A stretch of DNA of 64,000 nucleotides from G11 sp947167445 (lineage in GTDB: Bacteria; Bacillota; Clostridia; Lachnospirales; Lachnospiraceae), in assembly GCA_947167445.1 (NCBI GenBank), contig CAMVID010000004.1, positions 1-64,000 of the forward strand, given 5' to 3'. Every line of letters begins with the position of its first letter. Positions within the stretch are counted from its first letter, which is position 1. Position numbers and translations under genes: made by a program. Below, one piece after another: positions 61,244 to 64,000 of the stretch. Under the pieces are notes generated by a model. That model saw nothing but the letters and a program-made list of their open reading frames with translations. It did not search any database and was not told the DNA's origin.

Positions 61244-62179
61244 TCATTTTCCCAAAAGGTTGCTGATTTCGGCTTCATTTAATTCTTCGCCTATGACTAT
61301 TATTACTTCCTGACCATCCATAATCTCAGTAACAGTCAGCTGTTCTCTGGTGGCATTTATTTCATACCACGTGTTATTCTCAGGCATAAATCCTTTGATT
61401 CTAAAGATATGACCGCATTTCTTTGATTCAAAAAGCTCACGCACTTTCTCCTTAAGCTTTTCGATGGGGATTTCCATATTCATGAAGTACAAGGACTTAA
61501 AGGCATGTCTCTCGTCAAACCAGAGCTTTGTGTGGTCTCCTGTGACGTAGCCCGCATTCATAATCTTTGCGTAGTCTTCATCAGAAAGCTCATCCCAGTC
61601 TTTCGCAAGAATATCCTTTATTTCAAATCTTCTCTCACTCTTAAAGTGCTCAAGAATCCCGTTTATCCTGCTGACCAGATTCTCAGGTGTGTCAGCCCCC
61701 TTGGAATTAATCTTGCTAAGCACAATCTTTCCGGCATTGGTAAGCTGGGAAGTCATGAGATACTCTGATTCTTCTGACAGGTTCTTCTCGAGTCCCGCAT
61801 CAAGAATGGTGATAACCGAGCCGATTTCATACCAGTTACATAAGGGTTCGTCCCTTAAAACATCAAAGAACTCATCTACATCGTAGATTCCCGAAGGTTC
61901 CACAATAACCCTGTCAAAGCCCTGCATTCCAAGAGCAATAAGCTTGGTTCTGGTTCGTCTTATGTGGCAGTCCAGGTCACATCCCCCGGCAATCATCTCA
62001 AGGGAGCAGTTATCTCCCTCCAGATCCTTTAGAAGCATCATATCCACGTTTACGGCACCAAAGTCATTCTCCAAAATTGCAATTCTTTGACCCATATTCA
62101 GAAGGTGCTTTACGTATTTTCTTATGAAAGTTGTTTTTCCCGAGCCAAGAAAGCCCGTAATCAAATCTACTTTAACCAT
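61244..62179 (-). CDS. CobW/YjiA-family GTPase (G3E, metal chaperone type)
   Basis: A 311-residue P-loop GTPase. G1 ITGFLGSGKTT is at residues 7-17; Walker B region RVIVEPSGIYD and a G4-like SKIN are present; a C-terminal CobW_C domain (about 215-300) follows. The usual CxCC metal motif is replaced by GGCDLDC, so the metal site may differ. The start at 62179 (MVKVDL) has GGGAAGG seven bases upstream; an upstream in-frame ATG would put 20 unrelated residues before the beta strand. Metal (zinc, cobalt or nickel) cannot be told. Confidence 0.88.
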   Translation of the reverse strand: MVKVDLITGFLGSGKTTFIRKYVKHLLNMGQRIAILENDFGAVNVDMMLLKDLEGDNCSLEMIAGGCDLDCHIRRTRTKLIALGMQGFDRVIVEPSGIYDVDEFFDVLRDEPLCNWYEIGSVITILDAGLEKNLSEESEYLMTSQLTNAGKIVLSKINSKGADTPENLVSRINGILEHFKSERRFEIKDILAKDWDELSDEDYAKIMNAGYVTGDHTKLWFDERHAFKSLYFMNMEIPIEKLKEKVRELFESKKCGHIFRIKGFMPENNTWYEINATREQLTVTEIMDGQEVIIVIGEELNEAEISNLLGK

Positions 62180-62261
62180 ACTTTGCCTTCCCGATTTGTC
62201 TGCCGTACATATTCTATAAAAAAATAGAACCACAGGCAATAAAAATTTTCAATTTGTTCGA

Positions 62262-62290
62262 TTTACAAATTCGAACTAATGTTCTATAAT
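62262..62290 (+). promoter_or_regulatory. Promoter of the 95-residue protein gene
   Basis: TTTACA (62262-62267), 17-base spacer, TATAAT (62285-62290). Leader of about 20 bases to the ATG at 62316. Confidence 0.85.
62273..62284. promoter_or_regulatory. LexA (SOS box)-like operator
   Basis: GAAC-TAAT-GTTC matches the Firmicute LexA/DinR core GAACNNNNGTTC exactly and fills the last part of the promoter spacer, touching the -10. A neighbouring larger dyad GTTCGA/TCGAAC (62255-62275) covers the -35. Confidence 0.65.
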
Positions 62291-62315
62291 TGGGTCACGA
62301 AAAGAGGTGTATGCA

Positions 62316-62603
62316 ATGAAGGCAGATTTAAGACCTGTCGATGTCATCTGCCAGCACTCCAGAGACGGAACCATAAGTCCCATAAGAATCAGGATGGTTG
62401 ATGACGACGGTGAATATCAGACTTATACAATAAAGGGATTCAGAGATATGTCCCACCAGGGAACCAAAGAGATGCCTGACGGTGTTTTTATTTCCGACAG
62501 AACCCTCGTATATGAATGTAACATAATGACCTTTGGACGCCAGCGCATGATAAGGCTCTACTACGAACCTGCCAGCACCGCCTGGAAGATGACGGCAACA
62601 TAG
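62316..62603 (+). CDS. Small uncharacterised protein behind a LexA-box promoter
   Basis: A 95-residue soluble protein, not assigned to a family here. It is beta-rich, with VDVICQHSRDGTISPIRIR and TYTIKGFRD as its most conserved-looking parts; no membrane, signal or metal motif apart from single His and Cys. The start at 62316 is favoured by AAGAGG eight bases upstream; a GTG nine bases earlier is too close to that site. The operator suggests induction by DNA damage. Proteins of this look occur near Y-family polymerases in some clostridia as far as I recall, but none is present here. Ends at a palindrome shared with the next gene. Confidence 0.75.
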   Translation: MKADLRPVDVICQHSRDGTISPIRIRMVDDDGEYQTYTIKGFRDMSHQGTKEMPDGVFISDRTLVYECNIMTFGRQRMIRLYYEPASTAWKMTAT

Positions 62604-62605
62604 TC

Positions 62606-62676
62606 GGGTGCAGTTTGGGGACAGTCCTGCTTTGCACGCAAGCATGCAAAGACACGACAGTCCCCAAATTGCACCC
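62606..62676. repeat. Dispersed palindrome, copy D, bipartite
   Basis: Outer arms 62606-62621 and 62661-62676 (16 bases, one mismatch, GGGTGCA(G/A)TTTGGGGA) separated by 39 bases that contain a second dyad, CTTTGCA (62630-62636) with TGCAAAG (62645-62651). It fills the gap between two convergent genes and could end both transcripts. Confidence 0.8.
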
Positions 62677-62677
62677 T

Positions 62678-63070
62678 CTAGAACTTTATTTCCTTTGGAG
62701 CTGCTGTAAAGGAGCTGATTGTTGCAACACCGCCATCGAAATAGAAGACTTCAGTGTTGTCATCATTCTCGTTATACATTCCTCTGAGATTGGGATATTC
62801 GTCAAGCATATGCTTCTTGGCTTCCACTCTGTCATCAGATACCAGCTTACCGGTTACACGGATCCATTCGCTTCCGTTGAAAGCACTGATCTCAGCCTTG
62901 GGATTGGCATGAAGCTGATGTGAAACAGGTTTAACTTTACCTGTCTGGATGTAAAGTTTACCGTCGAATATAGCGACTGTGCCAAAGGGTCTTACTCTTG
63001 GCTGATCTCCCTCAACAGTAGCAAGATAATAAGTACCGCAAGCCTTTAAAAAATCATAAATTTCCTGCAT
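62678..63070 (-). CDS. Pyridoxamine 5'-phosphate oxidase-like flavoprotein
   Basis: A 130-residue split-barrel protein of the PNPOx-like superfamily, probably binding FMN. Start MQEIYDFLKACGTYYLATVEGDQPRVRPFG is typical, as are the KPVSHQLHANPKAEISAF and WIRVTGKL strands. Too short and different for biosynthetic PdxH; likely a reductase of unknown substrate. It abuts the acyltransferase gene with no gap. Confidence 0.88.
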   Translation of the reverse strand: MQEIYDFLKACGTYYLATVEGDQPRVRPFGTVAIFDGKLYIQTGKVKPVSHQLHANPKAEISAFNGSEWIRVTGKLVSDDRVEAKKHMLDEYPNLRGMYNENDDNTEVFYFDGGVATISSFTAAPKEIKF

Positions 63071-64000
63071 TTAAGCGCCCTCCTTTTGAGTTATGAAATG
63101 ATTAATACACACTTTCATTATGGCATCGGTGACCACTTTAAGTAGCCACCCTCCCACTGTAACCGCAACGGCACAGGCAAGGAAAACTATTGCCTTTCCG
63201 CCCATACTCTCGGGAATCATAATGAATGTGGGGAATACGTAGTCTACAAAGAACATATGGGCAAGATACATGTACATTGTAAGTGCCGCCCATTTCTGAA
63301 TAAGTTTGCTTGACAGGAACCTGCTTCCTGAGGGCAGGAAACAAAAGGCGATTCCAACCACCTCAAATACCAGATACATAAAGTCTCTCTTTGAATAACT
63401 CTTCACAAAGGATGCCGCCCACACGAAAACAAGAAGCAAAGTTCCAATTATTCTAAAGCCGAGAGTCTTAAGTCCTTTTTCCTTAATTAAGGCAGTAATC
63501 TTGTAAGCATAGATTCCAAGGCACATCTCAGCAAAACATCTGAAAAGTCCGAAGTTTCCATAGAATCCCTCAACATCCATTGTGGCGCTCAAAACGCCGC
63601 GATATCTGTAGATATAAGAAATCAGAACCATAGTGATAATGGGGGCCACGAAATTAACGAAGTTGTCATGCCATTTCACGAGGCAATGATAGATAATGAA
63701 TCCGCTAATTATCATAAGAGAAATGAACCAGGTGCTGTTGTTTAGGTTGGTCCAGCCCTCATTTAGTCCAATTCCGTGTAAACCTATAAACTCCAGGAAT
63801 CTGAAGCAGAAATAATAAACTGTTTCCCCGATACCCCTCTGGAAAATCCAGAAGATAAGAATCGGAACGTAGGAAATCACGTATGCGGGACCGATTTTTT
63901 TGATTCTGCTCCATGAATAAGCGGGACCGCTCTTATATCTTGCAGGATTGTTTATATAGGTCTGATAGAGAAGATATCCCGTAACTATGAAGAAAAAGTC
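63071..64000 (-). CDS. Acyltransferase 3 family membrane protein, N-terminus outside the window
   Basis: 309 residues are visible; the reading frame stays open through base 64000, so the start lies beyond the edge and any ATG/GTG inside (for example 63880) is internal. The first visible residues DFFFIVTGYLLYQTYI contain the FF-x-x-x-G-Y/F motif of acyltransferase 3 (OafA/NodX) proteins, and about eight hydrophobic segments follow. Such proteins O-acylate surface sugars. It ends where the PNPOx-like gene begins, with no gap, so both are one transcription unit. Confidence 0.88.
   Translation of the reverse strand, partial: DFFFIVTGYLLYQTYINNPARYKSGPAYSWSRIKKIGPAYVISYVPILIFWIFQRGIGETVYYFCFRFLEFIGLHGIGLNEGWTNLNNSTWFISLMIISGFIIYHCLVKWHDNFVNFVAPIITMVLISYIYRYRGVLSATMDVEGFYGNFGLFRCFAEMCLGIYAYKITALIKEKGLKTLGFRIIGTLLLVFVWAASFVKSYSKRDFMYLVFEVVGIAFCFLPSGSRFLSSKLIQKWAALTMYMYLAHMFFVDYVFPTFIMIPESMGGKAIVFLACAVAVTVGGWLLKVVTDAIMKVCINHFITQKEGA

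Noticed and set aside
63071..63880. Acyltransferase read as a complete 269-residue gene
   Set aside because: The frame continues without a stop to the window end and the upstream residues carry the family motif, so the gene is longer and cut by the edge.

Overview
The window reads as one continuous chromosomal segment of a motile, low-to-mid G+C, monoderm Firmicute, most likely an anaerobic Lachnospiraceae (relative of Butyrivibrio, Roseburia or Pseudobutyrivibrio). The evidence is: a Clostridia-type flagellar basal-body operon next to codY and topA; no outer-membrane genes; lipoboxes of Gram-positive type; strong AGGAGG-like ribosome binding sites; oxygen-independent radical SAM chemistry; and families common in that group (ThrH-type HAD phosphatase, TFIIB-type zinc-ribbon protein, TraX, Rpn-family nuclease with an RAEG tail, ferredoxin-fused aldo/keto reductase). 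Genus assignment is inference. No rRNA, tRNA, CRISPR array, prophage or complete insertion sequence was seen.

Layout. 1-6713 (minus): flgB-flgC-fliE-fliF-fliG-fliH-fliI-fliJ and the start of a YlxF/MotE-like gene, the rod, MS-ring, switch and export ATPase block. 6963-9915 (minus): codY and topA. 10184-12881 (plus): comM and dprA, meeting pilT (12878-13927, minus) tail to tail. 13940-19953 (minus): HD-domain protein, hemW, lepA, flavodoxin and enolase, with two junctions where a promoter lies across the foot of a terminator hairpin. 20048-25120 (minus): a membrane-lipid block (acyl-CoA ligase, E2/CAT-like protein, PAP2, LPLAT, lipid kinase), preceded by a large RND transporter with a coiled-coil insert (25136-29290). 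29491-31131: SGNH hydrolase and Rpn nuclease. 31515-39314: an ABC-2 exporter operon with two tandem paralogous lipoproteins, divergent from a NarL-type two-component system. 39443-42565: rpsT, a TPM-domain protein, a zinc-ribbon protein and a GDPD. 42651-53594: a cyclic-di-GMP and phosphorelay block (HD-GYP, response regulator, giant hybrid kinase, HD-GYP, then a separate GGDEF protein). 53711-64000: mixed metabolic and membrane genes (PHP-HAD fusion, ABC-F, ThrH, aldo/keto reductase, PHP phosphatase, TraX, CobW GTPase, a small gene with a LexA-type operator, PNPOx-like protein, acyltransferase 3).

How the parts may work together. The dprA-topA-codY-flgB order is the one known from Bacillus subtilis, with the genes between topA and codY absent here; a CodY-box-like site lies inside the flgB promoter. 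The c-di-GMP genes could set the motile versus sessile state of the same cell, but no direct link is visible.

Most unusual signals: the 136-bp highly structured element between the ABC-F and PHP-HAD genes; a family of four GGGGAC(A/T)GTCCCC-centred palindromes spread through intergenic DNA; two promoter-in-terminator junctions; a candidate leaderless kinase mRNA with an 18-bp operator-like palindrome; and a LexA-box promoter in front of an uncharacterised 95-residue protein.
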